A stretch of DNA of 64,000 nucleotides from assembly GCA_963706605.1 (NCBI GenBank), contig OY970165.1, positions 1,550,001 to 1,614,000 of the forward strand, read 5' to 3'. Under the pieces are notes generated by a model. The model made no database searches and had not been told where the DNA came from. It worked only from the letters and a program-made list of their open reading frames with translations. Both the position numbers and the translations under genes were made by a program. This stretch comes from VRUE01 sp963706605 (GTDB lineage: Bacteria; Actinomycetota; Thermoleophilia; Solirubrobacterales; 70-9). Positions within the stretch are counted from its first letter, which is position 1. Each line of letters begins with the position of its first letter. This document shows, piece after piece, positions 43,449 through 52,722 of the stretch.

Positions 43449-44336
43449 ATGATCACGCCAACGGGCCAACTGCTCGCGCCGACCTCGACCGATACGAAAT
43501 CGCGTCTCGACGAGATCCGAGAGGCGCTCGGCGAGCCGGCCTATGACAGGCATGGCGTAATGCTCTACCAGGGCGACTGCGTAAATCTTCTTGAGGATCT
43601 TCCGTCAGGGCTAGTCGATCTCACCGTGACTTCACCCCCATACAACATCGGTAAGGAGTATGAGGCGCGTCTAGGCGTCGAGGAGTACCTCGACTGGTGT
43701 GAGCGATGGATTTCTGGTGTTTACTCGGCGACTGCATGCGGGGGAGCCTTTTGGCTGAACCTCGGGTATATGCCACTGCCTACGCGGGCTCGTGCGATTC
43801 CTATTCCCTATTTGCTGTGGGATCGGGTGCCGTTCTATCTGATTCAAGAGATCGTTTGGCACTACGGGGCTGGAGTCGCTGCACGCCGGGCTTATTCGCC
43901 GCGAAACGAGAAGTTTCTCTGGTACGCGCGGGACGAGAACGACTTCTACTTTGATTTGGACGCTGTTCGGGACCCCAATATCAAATATCCAAACCAATTT
44001 AAGAATGGAAAGCGAAAGGTCAATTTAGCTGGCAAGAACCCGAGCGACGTATGGATATTCCCGAAGGTTACTTCGGGGAAGAATCGAAGCTCTAGGGAGC
44101 GCACGCCACATCCGGCTCAATTTCCAATTGCCGTCATAGAACGGATTATCAAGGGAGGAAGCCCTTCTAAAGCTCTCGTTCTCGATCCCTTTATGGGATC
44201 AGGCACCACCGCTGAGGCGGCACTGACCCTAGGTCGGCCTGTGGTCGGTATCGAGTTGAACCCGGATTACATTGAGATTGCCATCGAGCGACTGGAAAGG
44301 GCGGCCGCAGCGATCGCAACGGGAACCCGCAGCTAA
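43449..44336 (+). CDS. DNA methyltransferase (N4-cytosine/N6-adenine type) of a ScaI-like system
   Basis: 295 aa, beta-class order: catalytic motif IV TSPPYNIGKEYEA near 60-72 first, then SAM-binding motif I DPFMGSGTTAEAALTLGRPVVGIELN near 246-271. TSPPY is common in N4-cytosine enzymes. It protects host DNA from the convergent endonuclease, whose stop codon overlaps its own. Lower G+C than the chromosome. Confidence 0.92.
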   Translation: MITPTGQLLAPTSTDTKSRLDEIREALGEPAYDRHGVMLYQGDCVNLLEDLPSGLVDLTVTSPPYNIGKEYEARLGVEEYLDWCERWISGVYSATACGGAFWLNLGYMPLPTRARAIPIPYLLWDRVPFYLIQEIVWHYGAGVAARRAYSPRNEKFLWYARDENDFYFDLDAVRDPNIKYPNQFKNGKRKVNLAGKNPSDVWIFPKVTSGKNRSSRERTPHPAQFPIAVIERIIKGGSPSKALVLDPFMGSGTTAEAALTLGRPVVGIELNPDYIEIAIERLERAAAAIATGTRS

Positions 44337-44947
44337 GCATCGGCTTGGAATAGGGGAGGTAGTTTCCCGAGGTACGCCTCGGGCTTTACTCTCGCTTGCT
44401 GTCCGGTGGCTGCTTTTTGTGCAACCCAATCAGTGTGGTCGAGCCAACCCAAGCGAATCAGCCTGATTTTCGGAAGGTCCGGGCGGCAGTCAGCCCATCT
44501 CTCAAAGTTGATCGTGAGGTAGAAGCCCGACTTCGTCTTCTTGGATTTTCCGGGCTGGGCATAGCTCCGATTGCCGAAGACCTGCGATGGATGGGATGAG
44601 GTCTTGATCTCGGTCGACCAACGTTCCGGATCTTCTTCCCAGACAAGATCCTTGTCCTTCCCGGTCTCGTCTCGGCGCCACTTCCCGGGATATCGCGCGC
44701 GGAACTCATACGGAATTAGCTCATGAAGATAGTCGCCCATGATCTGTGGCTTGGGAAAAATGTGCTCGCCGATCCTAAGTCCGTGCTTCCCGATGCCCGA
44801 CTCAAAGATGCTTGCCCACTGCTCAAGCACGATCTCGACGATCTCGTCTGGGGGGACGGGGTAGTCAGTTAAGAGCTGCCGGGTTATGGCGCTCCAGTCT
44901 TGCTGAGGGATGCCCTCGTAGGGGCTTGGCGGTACAAAGTCGGACAC
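44333..44947 (-). CDS. ScaI-family type II restriction endonuclease
   Basis: About 204 aa if GTG 44947 (SDFVPPSPYEGIPQQDW) is the start; the frame continues upstream with poor composition. Family features: FPKPQIMGDYLHELIPYEF near 70-88, a PD-(D/E)XK core KDKDLVWEEDPERWSTEIKT near 104-123 (D ... E-I-K), SHPSQVFGNRSYAQPGKSKK and LGWLDHTDWVAQKAATGQQA near the end. Homology to ScaI suggests cleavage at AGTACT, which is an inference. Convergent with its methyltransferase; the two stop codons overlap. Confidence 0.85.
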   Translation of the reverse strand: MSDFVPPSPYEGIPQQDWSAITRQLLTDYPVPPDEIVEIVLEQWASIFESGIGKHGLRIGEHIFPKPQIMGDYLHELIPYEFRARYPGKWRRDETGKDKDLVWEEDPERWSTEIKTSSHPSQVFGNRSYAQPGKSKKTKSGFYLTINFERWADCRPDLPKIRLIRLGWLDHTDWVAQKAATGQQARVKPEAYLGKLPPLFQADA

Positions 44948-45372
44948 CGGGGCAGGAACTCTCCCATAAGTGAGACGAAAAAGTCGCAAATGACGCGGCG
45001 TTTGGACTAGTGGAGCGCGAGCACCGCGGTGGCGCTCAAGAGCAACCCTAGACGTCGCTCGATCGTGCGCGGGGATGGACTGGGGCAACAGATGGGGCAA
45101 GCCGATCTCAAGGCTCGGGCTCATAAGCGGACTGTCCGTGTAGGAACCCGAGACGGTCACCTATTCCTCCGGTTCAGGCTGGATTCCTGGCCCTCTGCGT
45201 GCTACGAGCCGGGGGGAGCGCTCGATGCACCTATCGAAGTCGTCTCTTTACCGGTCTCTGTCGGCCTGGCGGCCTGGTCCGGAGAGGCGAACTTCGTCGC
45301 CAACCGAGTGTAGAACCTTGGCACAAGAGTGAGATCGGGAACCGAATCGTGGCTTGCGGGCATAGAGACTTG
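44948..45372. other. Gene-less stretch upstream of the ECF sigma factor
   Basis: No gene supported. It contains the second TGGGGCAA pair (45081-45100), readable as LGQQMGQ, and may be the worn 3' end of an older gene. Confidence 0.4.
45081..45100 (+). repeat. TGGGGCAA tandem pair, copy 2 of 3
   Basis: Octamers at 45081-45088 and 45093-45100, 12-bp period as in the other two copies. Confidence 0.7.
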
Positions 45373-45954
45373 ATGGCGGGCGATTCGCAGCTCTGGGAGC
45401 GCGTTAAATCTGATGACGCTGGGGCGTTCGGCGACCTCTACGAGCGCCATGCCCGCGCAATTCAGTCCTACTGCCTCTGGCGCACCGCCGACCTCCAGGC
45501 TGCCGAGGACGCGACAGCAACGGTCTTCTTCGAAGCCTGGCGAAAGCGCCAGCGCCTGTCGCTTAGCACCGACAGCGCCGCCCCGCTGCTGTTGGGAATC
45601 GCCAACAACGTCCTCCGCCGCCACTGGCGGAGCCAGCGCCGCTACCGAGACGCCCTCGAGCGGGTGCGAAACGTCGGCCAGGCTCCCGATGACCTTGAGG
45701 CCGAGGCAATCGCTCGCGTCGATGCGATCCAGCAGCTCCGCGAGAGCGGCAAGGCGATCCGCGCGCTGCCACGGCGGGAGCGCGAAGTCCTCGCTCTACT
45801 CGCTTGGAGCGACCTCTCCTACGGCGAGATTGGCGAGACCCTCGGCCTGCCGATCGGCACCGTGCGCTCCCGTCTCGCCCGTGCCCGCACCCGGCTCGGA
45901 GATGCCTTCCCCGACCCGACTGTGGTGGCCAGACCCGAGGAGGAACCACTGTGA
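45373..45954 (+). CDS. ECF-type RNA polymerase sigma factor
   Basis: 193 aa from ATG 45373. Region 2: AFGDLYERHARAIQSYCLWR and EDATATVFFEAWRKR near 17-55. Region 4: LPRREREVLALLAWSDLSYGEIGETL near 125-150, then GTVRSRLARARTRL. Region 2 is of the type found with CU044_5270 partners in Actinobacteria. Its stop overlaps the partner's GTG (GTGA). Confidence 0.92.
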   Translation: MAGDSQLWERVKSDDAGAFGDLYERHARAIQSYCLWRTADLQAAEDATATVFFEAWRKRQRLSLSTDSAAPLLLGIANNVLRRHWRSQRRYRDALERVRNVGQAPDDLEAEAIARVDAIQQLRESGKAIRALPRREREVLALLAWSDLSYGEIGETLGLPIGTVRSRLARARTRLGDAFPDPTVVARPEEEPL

Positions 45955-47672
45955 CCAAGCCCAAGCCCGACCTCTCTCCGCTTCTCCCTGACGACGCTAC
46001 CCTGAAGGCGCGGCGAGCGGCCCTCGTCGATGCGGTCAGCCCGGGTGGGCAGGGCCCGCCGCCCGCGACCAGGCAGCGTCGGCGCGGCCTGCGCCTGGTG
46101 CTCGGTGCCGCAGTCGCGCTTGCCGTAGCCGGAATCGTTCTCGTCTTCAATTCCGGCGGCGACAGCACCTCCAGAGCCTTCGCGGTGGAACCGCAGGAGG
46201 GCGGGGGGGTGACGATCAAGATCTACAGCCTCGAAGACGCCTCCGGCCTGGAAGCGGCCCTGGAGGAGGCCGGGATCAAGGCGCAGGTGAACTGGCTGCC
46301 GGCCGGGAAGGTCTGCCGTGAACCCCACTACACGCCCTCGACCGCGCACCTTCCCGGCGGCGGGACGATTGGGGGCATGAGCATGGGAGGCCCCGAGCCG
46401 CCGACCATCGGAGTGGGCAGCACCAAGAGCTGGCGCGAAAGCTTCGGGAGGTACAGGCGTGGAGAGATCTCCCTGGAGGAGGTGCGGAAGTCCGTTCCCA
46501 ATTTCAATCTGGACCCCCGAGCATTCCGCTCCGACCAAAGCGTGGTCCTCACCGGAACGCCGGTTCCCTACGGTGGCGATCCCGAAGGGGGAAGCGTCAC
46601 CAAGGTCGGAATCGCCGAGGGTCCGGTCGAGCCCTGCGAGCCGGTGCCGGCGCCGCCAAGCGGCGAAGGCTCCTTCGGGCTGAGCGCCGGTGGCGGGCCC
46701 GGCTACACCCCGATCGGGGACGATGCCCTGAGCCAGGCCGCGATCGCCGCCGAGCTCCGACAGACTGCCGTTGCCGCCGAAGAGTCTGACGCTCAGGTCG
46801 AAGCCCCGCCTGGTCCCGGCCAGTTCCTCTACACGGGGACCAAGGAGGTTCACCTCGAAGCCTGGGACCCGGACGGCCCCGCTTCTGGGTCGAAGACGAA
46901 GCCGAGGTATTTCACGGATAGGCAGCTGGGCTCCGACGGTAACGGGATGCCCGCTCTCGTGCCGACGCTGAAGCAGGTCTGGACGGCTCCGGACGGGAAG
47001 ACGCGCGAGCGCGAAACCCTCGGCCGGGTCGAGTTCCTCTCGGCGGCCGACCAGCTCCGCTGGGAAGGGGCGGGCTCACCGCCGCCGTTCGCCTACGACC
47101 CCGACGAACACGACGTGGGCCACGACAGCTCCGGGCGCCCGGTGAAGGACTTCGCGTCCAAGTCCTTCAGGGGCCGCCTCGAATTCACCTACATATCCAG
47201 GCTCTCCGGTCTTCCGACCGACCCGGAAGCTCTGCGCCTGAAAGTCGAAAACCGGGGTGGGGGGAGCTCACCGGCCGATCCGTCGCCGGCCGACTCGCCA
47301 AGGGGCGGTGCGACGGTCGAAAGGCTCCTGAACATTCTCAGCGAACCGATCGTGAGTCCGGCGCTGCGCGCGGCCGCCTACAACGCCCTCGCTGAAATTC
47401 CGGGTATCGGTTTCGAGCGCGACGTGGCTGATGTCGCCGGTCGTCGCGGCGACGCGATCAGCTGGACCAGGGAACGTGGATTCGGCCGCCGGTACATCTT
47501 CGATCCCGGTACCGCGAGAATCCTCGCCCAGGTCGAAATGATTTTTGGCCCGCCCTCCACCGGCGAATACGGCGTTCCCGCAGGGACCGTCTTCCGCGAG
47601 ACTGCATACCTGCAGTCAGGGATCGTTAACTCCACGCATGAGCGATCCAGCCGAGACCGTCGTCCGAAATGA
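45951..47672 (+). CDS. CU044_5270-type membrane protein, sigma-factor partner
   Basis: 573 aa from GTG 45951, overlapping the sigma gene. A short cytoplasmic N-terminus (about 1-45) with LLPDDATLKARRAALVDAV, one membrane span (about 46-66, LRLVLGAAVALAVAGIVLVF) and a large extracytoplasmic domain. The C-terminal 150 residues (ALRAAAYNALAEIPGIG ... VPAGTVFRETAYLQSGIVN) match the CU044_5270 family. It probably acts as the anti-sigma factor or signal sensor. Confidence 0.82.
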   Translation: MTKPKPDLSPLLPDDATLKARRAALVDAVSPGGQGPPPATRQRRRGLRLVLGAAVALAVAGIVLVFNSGGDSTSRAFAVEPQEGGGVTIKIYSLEDASGLEAALEEAGIKAQVNWLPAGKVCREPHYTPSTAHLPGGGTIGGMSMGGPEPPTIGVGSTKSWRESFGRYRRGEISLEEVRKSVPNFNLDPRAFRSDQSVVLTGTPVPYGGDPEGGSVTKVGIAEGPVEPCEPVPAPPSGEGSFGLSAGGGPGYTPIGDDALSQAAIAAELRQTAVAAEESDAQVEAPPGPGQFLYTGTKEVHLEAWDPDGPASGSKTKPRYFTDRQLGSDGNGMPALVPTLKQVWTAPDGKTRERETLGRVEFLSAADQLRWEGAGSPPPFAYDPDEHDVGHDSSGRPVKDFASKSFRGRLEFTYISRLSGLPTDPEALRLKVENRGGGSSPADPSPADSPRGGATVERLLNILSEPIVSPALRAAAYNALAEIPGIGFERDVADVAGRRGDAISWTRERGFGRRYIFDPGTARILAQVEMIFGPPSTGEYGVPAGTVFRETAYLQSGIVNSTHERSSRDRRPK

Positions 47673-48057
47673 CGGTCATGGATACGCCCAACGTGCAACG
47701 CTGAGCCTGGGCCGGACACCTATCCGGGCGCCTCGGGACCTGCGAGCTGACTATCTCCGGACCTACGCACTGCGCCGATCAAAGCTGGGCCGTGGTCGCC
47801 GGAACGACCCCGAGCGCATCGCCATTCCCCGACGGGAGCGCCTCGGTCGTCGCGGGTGGCGGCGAACAGCTCAGCGCTTGCCGAGTGACCGCTCCCGGAA
47901 GCTCCAACTGCTGGAGCGAGCCGGAGGCCCTGGCACCGCTCACCAATCCGAAGGTGACGAGCATTCCTTGAGATTGTGGCTCGGCTCCCCCATCGAGGAC
48001 TCTGCTAGGGCGCGGTGAGATCCGCTCTCTGAGAGCAGATGTGGCTTAAATGCGGAG
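47673..48057. other. Gene-less stretch, possible worn secreted-protein fragment
   Basis: A short frame on the plus strand (about 47705-47970) reads like the end of a secreted Cys-containing protein (CELTISGP, SVVAGGGEQLSACRV, SSNCWSEPEALAPLTNP) but has no proper start, so it is likely a relic. Confidence 0.35.
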
Positions 48058-48290
48058 TTACCTGCCGGTGCGCTCGCGGTGCTTGCACCCAGGCCAGCAG
48101 CAGGGCCGACGCTGGCCTTCTTCTAACTCCGCCTGGGTCCGGCGAAATGCGACGCTCCGGGGTTATCTCCTTTTTGGCGTCCTCGACCCAGCAGAATGAA
48201 CTCGTTGCGAGCCAAGGGCGTGATGTCCTCCCAGGCATCGAGGGCCGCGGCGTTGGCGATCAGCGCTTTGCGCAGGTCTGCGGGTCGCCA
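48058..48290 (-). pseudogene. Decayed YdeI/OmpD-associated family gene (C-terminal part)
   Basis: The C-terminal part of a YdeI-family protein can be followed through three frames on the minus strand. DLRKALIANAAALDAWEDIT-PLARNEFI is in one frame, CWVEDAKKEITPERRI in the next, and RRPCCWPGCKHRERTGR with a TAA stop (48058-48060) in the third. At least two frameshifts and the loss of the N-terminal half make it non-functional. Confidence 0.7.
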
Positions 48291-48337
48291 TGGCCTTCAC
48301 GGCCGAGCCGAGGGATTGTGCCCACGTCGGGATCACT

Positions 48338-48357
48338 TGGGGCAAGAAATGGGGCAA
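48338..48357 (+). repeat. TGGGGCAA tandem pair, copy 3 of 3
   Basis: Octamers at 48338-48345 and 48350-48357, reading LGQEMGQE in frame. It lies about 95 bp before attR, where the 3' end of a former integrase could have been. Confidence 0.7.
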
Positions 48358-48450
48358 GAAGCCCCACAGATCCCAGCCGATCCCAGCAGGTCTCGATCTC
48401 GCGAAAACCGCTTGAAACCGTGCTCCACGTAGTCCAGCGGACCCCCAGGT

Positions 48451-48494
<44 letters not shown>

Positions 48495-48652
48495 TTATAG
48501 GAGAAGGCCCCGGAAATGGCGCCTTTTTCGTGTCTAGGCGCTCGTGGCAAATCCCTGGCGGGTACTAAGCCGGCGCAGAACTGCCCACCCACGGTCAACT
48601 GCGGCGGGGTCGCCGAGAAGGCCGTCGGCTCGACGCGGTTCACTATGTCCTC

Positions 48653-49183
48653 GTGATCTCCTATTCCATGAGCATGTCGGCCGACGGCTACATCGCCGGA
48701 CCCGACGGAAGCTTCGACTGGGCGGTGCCCAGCCAGGAACTGCACCGGTTCCACAACGAACGGGCCGCCGCGACCGACGCCCAACTGCTCGGCCGGCGCC
48801 TCTACGAGACGATGCTCGTGTGGGACACCGAGGAGTTCTCCGACCCCGTGATGGCGGAGTTCGCCGAGATCTGGCGCCCGCTCGAGAAGATCGTGTTCTC
48901 GACCACGCTGACCAGCGTCGAGGGCAGCAACCGCCTGGCCACGGGAACGCTCGAGGAGGAGATCGCCGCGCTCGGGAACCGGAGGATCGCAGTCGGCGGC
49001 GCCGGCCTTGCGGCGGAATGCATGCGGCGCGGGCTGATCGACGAGTTCGAACTGTTCGTTATCCCGATCGTGGTCGGTGGCGGCACGCCGTACTTCCCGC
49101 CGGACGTGCACATCGACCTCGAGCTGGTCGAGACCCGCACGTTCGGCGCGACCGTGTACTTGCACTACCGCCGGCGTGGCTAG
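48653..49183 (+). CDS. Dihydrofolate reductase / RibD C-terminal family protein
   Basis: 176 aa starting ISYSMSMSADGYIAGPDGSF, the usual N-terminus of the RibD_C/DHFR-like family. GRRLYETMLVWD near 44-55 and RIAVGGAGLAAECMRRGLIDEFELFVIPIVVGGG near 112-145 complete the fold. Probably an NAD(P)H-dependent reductase of unknown substrate. The GTG start is uncertain; a -10-like TATGTC is just upstream. Confidence 0.87.
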   Translation: MISYSMSMSADGYIAGPDGSFDWAVPSQELHRFHNERAAATDAQLLGRRLYETMLVWDTEEFSDPVMAEFAEIWRPLEKIVFSTTLTSVEGSNRLATGTLEEEIAALGNRRIAVGGAGLAAECMRRGLIDEFELFVIPIVVGGGTPYFPPDVHIDLELVETRTFGATVYLHYRRRG

Positions 49184-49191
49184 AGGGTCAA

Positions 49192-50454
49192 CTAGAGCGT
49201 CGGACTCGGGGCTGGGTTCCCCGCCGCTGTCGTTGCCGGCGGCGGGGCGGCAGGTAGATGGCGGATGTCGGGCACGCTGATCAGCGCGAGGGTGAGAAAG
49301 GCGGCGAGCCCGAAGGCCAGCCACAGCGAGACGCTGACCCCGATGACCGCCGCGACCGGGCCCCAGACTGCGAGTCCCAGGGGGTAGAAGGCGAGCGAGC
49401 CGAACCAGTCGTAGGAGCTGACCCGTGACAGCGACTCGCCGGGGACGTGGCGTTGGAGCGTCGACTCCCAGATGGAGATCGCGAGCGCCATCCCGGCGCC
49501 TGACAGCGCCGCGCCGCAGGCGATCAGTGGTACCGACGTGGCCGCGGCCATGAAGGCCAACGGCAGCGCGAAGAGTCCGTCGGCGAGGGCGGCGAGCAGC
49601 AGCGGCCTTTGCGGTTTGACGCGGGTCGCGAGCAGGCTGCCGGCGAGCGCTCCGACCCCCACCGCCGCGAGAATGGTGCCCCAGGCGGCCGCGCCGCCGA
49701 GGTTGCGCTCGGCGACGATCGGCCCGAGTACGCCCCATGCTCCCCAGAGCACGTTCACGATCGCGAAGTAGACGACGAAGGTCCACACCCATCTGCGTGA
49801 CCGAAAGGCGACCCAGCCCTCACGCAGGTCGGCGACGAAGGAGCTCCGTTGCGCCGCGACCCGCGTCGGTACCCGCAGCATCGCCAAGCAGGCGGCGCTC
49901 ACCGCGAACGTCACGGCGTCGCTCGCGATCGCCCAGCCTGCTCCGGCGGTGGCGACCAGCACACCGCCCACAACCGGGCCGAGGATTTCGCCCGTCGAAA
50001 CGGCGCTCGCGCGCAGGCCGTTCGCCGGCTGCAATTGCTCCGCGAGGACGACCTCGGGCAGCAGGCCGGTCGACGCGGGGCTGAAGAAGCCGGTGGCCGC
50101 GCCGGTCACACCGGCTAGCAGCGCGAGCGACCACACCTCTGCCACTCCCGCGATGAGCAGCCCTGCCATCGCGCCCTGGCTCGCGACCCGCACCAGGTCC
50201 GTAACCACCATCACAGCGCGGCGTGAGGCCCGGTCGGCGACCACGCCGCCCGCCAGCACGGTCGCCACCAGGGGGAACGCCCCCGCGGCCAGCACGAGCC
50301 CGACGTCTGAGGTCGAACCGCCGATCTCCAGCACCGCGAAGGCGAGCGCTACGACGGCCATGCGATCGCCCAGCACGGACACCGCCTGCCCGCTGAACAG
50401 CAGCCGGAGCTCTCGCGTGCGGAGTACATCGAGGCTGTCGGGCAGACGTGCCAA
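49192..50454 (-). CDS. MFS transporter (multidrug/EntS-like exporter)
   Basis: 420 aa from TTG 50454, which has AGGAGGT just before it; a GTG at 50481 would add nine residues. Twelve spans are expected. GVVADRASRRAVMVVTDLVR near 68-87 is the loop 2-3 motif A of MFS exporters, and the long cytoplasmic loop VAFRSRRWVWTF follows near 220. Likely exports small hydrophobic molecules. Confidence 0.85.
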   Translation of the reverse strand: MARLPDSLDVLRTRELRLLFSGQAVSVLGDRMAVVALAFAVLEIGGSTSDVGLVLAAGAFPLVATVLAGGVVADRASRRAVMVVTDLVRVASQGAMAGLLIAGVAEVWSLALLAGVTGAATGFFSPASTGLLPEVVLAEQLQPANGLRASAVSTGEILGPVVGGVLVATAGAGWAIASDAVTFAVSAACLAMLRVPTRVAAQRSSFVADLREGWVAFRSRRWVWTFVVYFAIVNVLWGAWGVLGPIVAERNLGGAAAWGTILAAVGVGALAGSLLATRVKPQRPLLLAALADGLFALPLAFMAAATSVPLIACGAALSGAGMALAISIWESTLQRHVPGESLSRVSSYDWFGSLAFYPLGLAVWGPVAAVIGVSVSLWLAFGLAAFLTLALISVPDIRHLPAAPPPATTAAGNPAPSPTL

Positions 50455-50656
50455 GAGACCTCCTACGCCAGCGCGGTCCACTTGAGCTCGGCGTCCACGC
50501 CGTGCGGGTCGGGACGACCGGCGAAGTGAAGCTCTGCGGGATTCGTGCCGGGCCCCATCGCGGCAAGCGTAGCCCGCTGATAGACCGACATCAGACTAGC
50601 CTCCCCCGGGCCTGATCTTGGGTGCGTCGCGGGTGGTGAAACTCGGCGCTTTCCCA

Positions 50657-50662
50657 TATAGT
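50657..50662 (+). promoter_or_regulatory. -10 element of the beta-propeller gene
   Basis: TATAGT ends 9 nt before ATG 50672, with no Shine-Dalgarno in between. Confidence 0.4.
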
Positions 50663-50671
50663 CGACATCAG

Positions 50672-52579
50672 ATGAGGGGACGCGTCGGGTCGATCGGCTT
50701 GCCGTGGCTGGGGGTCGCGGTGGTTGCCTGTGCTCTCTTTGCGCCAGTCGCCCAGGCGGGATGGCTGCCTCCGGTCGCCATTTCCGAACCGGGCGAAGCT
50801 GCTGGGAGTCCTCACGTCGTGCTCGACTCGGAAGGGAATGCGACCGCCGTGTGGGATCGCTGGAATGGCACCGACACGGTCGTCGAAAGCGCCTACAGGC
50901 CGGCCGGCGAGGGGTGGGAGGCGCCCATCGATCTCTCCGAGCCGGAACTCGAAGGCGAAGTGGTGCCCGGCGCGCACGATGCGCAGTCGCCCCAGATCGC
51001 CGTGGATCGCAACGGCAACGTGACCGTGCTCTGGGAACGCTACGCCGGGACGAAGATCGTCCTGCAGTCGGTCGACAGGCCGACGGGCGGAAGCTGGACG
51101 GCGCCCGTCGACATCGGCGAGGTGAACCTGGGCCCTGATCCCGAACCATGGATCGCGGTCGATTGGGAAGGGAACGCGACGGCCGTTTGGAAGAGGGGCG
51201 AAGTGATCCAAAGCGCCTTCCGGCCGTTCGGCGGCAGCTGGGGCGCGCCGATTCCGATCTCCGGCGATGAAAGCTTCGTTCCCCAGGCCGCCATGGATGC
51301 CCGCGGCGATACGACGGCCGTTTGGATGCACTTCGACGGTTCGCACTACGTCGTCGAAAGCGCCTACAGGCCCGAAGGCGGCGAATGGGAATCCCCGACC
51401 CTCGTTTCGCAGCCGGGCGAAGAAGCCGGCAACCCACATGTTGCCCTGGACGCCAACGGCGATGTCCTGGCCGTATGGAAGGGCCACGGCGAAAGCAGCG
51501 AGTCCGTTCGCGCTGCCTACCGGCCGGTGGGTGGATCCTGGGGATCGCCCGCCGACGTCTCCTCAGAGGGCGAACACGTCCAGCAGCTGCACGACGCTCT
51601 CGACCCGGAGGGCAATGCGATCGTGGTCTGGGCCGGCGGTATGGGCGCTTACGACATCGCGCACGCCGCGTACAAGCCGGTCGGGGGCGAGTGGGGGGCG
51701 CCGACGGAACTGTCGGCGGACGGAGGGAACGCATTTCCGTCGGATGTCGTGTTCGACACGGGCGGCAACGCCGCGGTCGTGTGGGACCGCTCCGCGGGCT
51801 CGGGCAATATCGTCCAGGCCGCGTACCGTCCAGCGGGCGAAGAGTGGGAGCCGGCGGTCGATCTCTCCGAAGAAGGCAAGTGGGGCATGGACGCGGTGGT
51901 CGTCCTCGATGCGCCGGGAGACGAGACCGCGGCCGACGGTGATGCCACGGCAGTCTGGGTGAGCCAGGAACGCTATGCCTGCCCGGGCGAAGAAGAAACC
52001 ACCTGCCGCAGCGACGTCGTGCAGGCGGCCGGCTATGACCCGAATGGCCTGCCGGCGGTGGAACTCGAAGCTCCCACCACCGGAACGGTCGGCGAACCGG
52101 TTGAAATCTCGACGCCGACCGAGAGCCTCTTCTCGCCGCTGATCGAGTTCGGCGACGGCGAAAGCGTCGCCGATACCCAGGCGAGCCACAGCTACGAAGA
52201 ACCGGGGGAATACCAGGTGACGGTCGGCGGCGCCGAGGTGCTCGGATACAGGTCGAGCACCCAGCGGACGATCAGGATCGTCCCGGCCGGGCCATCGTCC
52301 GAACCGGAAGCCGAATCTTCAGGGCCCGGTGTGACCGACACGAAGAGAGCACCGCCTGTCGCCCCAAGCGCCGGCCCCCCACCCGCTGCCAACTTGCGGT
52401 CTGAGCAGTGTGCGGCGGCGGAGACCGCTCGCGATTCGGCCCTTCGCCGCTTCAGGCTCATCGGCACTAAGTTGGGTCGCATGCGCGGCGCCGATGGCGT
52501 CCGCCGGTTGACCGCGGCAAAGCGACGACAGGCCGCCGTTCTGCGCCAGGCCCGCCGGCACGCCGCCGACGCCTGCTGA
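50672..52579 (+). CDS. Secreted repeat protein: beta-propeller-like repeats plus PKD-like domain
   Basis: 635 aa with a signal peptide (about 1-30, WLGVAVVACALFAPVAQAG). About eight repeats of 45-50 residues follow, each with VxLDxxGNATAVW, a variable loop, AYRPxGGxW and APxDLS; they are typical of a seven- or eight-bladed propeller. A PKD-like segment (SPLIEFGDGESVADTQASHS near 490-509, ending EYQVTV) comes next, then a disordered linker and a short helical end with two Cys. Surface or secreted binding protein, ligand unknown. Uses GAA for Glu far more than its neighbours. Confidence 0.8.
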   Translation: MRGRVGSIGLPWLGVAVVACALFAPVAQAGWLPPVAISEPGEAAGSPHVVLDSEGNATAVWDRWNGTDTVVESAYRPAGEGWEAPIDLSEPELEGEVVPGAHDAQSPQIAVDRNGNVTVLWERYAGTKIVLQSVDRPTGGSWTAPVDIGEVNLGPDPEPWIAVDWEGNATAVWKRGEVIQSAFRPFGGSWGAPIPISGDESFVPQAAMDARGDTTAVWMHFDGSHYVVESAYRPEGGEWESPTLVSQPGEEAGNPHVALDANGDVLAVWKGHGESSESVRAAYRPVGGSWGSPADVSSEGEHVQQLHDALDPEGNAIVVWAGGMGAYDIAHAAYKPVGGEWGAPTELSADGGNAFPSDVVFDTGGNAAVVWDRSAGSGNIVQAAYRPAGEEWEPAVDLSEEGKWGMDAVVVLDAPGDETAADGDATAVWVSQERYACPGEEETTCRSDVVQAAGYDPNGLPAVELEAPTTGTVGEPVEISTPTESLFSPLIEFGDGESVADTQASHSYEEPGEYQVTVGGAEVLGYRSSTQRTIRIVPAGPSSEPEAESSGPGVTDTKRAPPVAPSAGPPPAANLRSEQCAAAETARDSALRRFRLIGTKLGRMRGADGVRRLTAAKRRQAAVLRQARRHAADAC

Positions 52580-52722
52580 CGGTCTACGGCGCCCCCGGCC
52601 AGGGCGGTCGGCGGGATGCTCAAATGACGGGCGTCGCTCATTCGCGCCGCCGTGGCGCTACGCGTCCTAGCCGGCTGACGGCCGGGCCGTGATGGTCCCC
52701 CAGGCCCGCGGCTGGATATGGC

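Noticed and set aside
45029..45313. A possible small gene upstream of the ECF sigma factor
   Set aside because: No start signal; it appears coding only around the LGQQMGQ repeat.
47545..48018. A 157-residue open frame after the CU044_5270-type gene
   Set aside because: It overlaps the end of that gene in another frame and has Arg-rich shadow composition.
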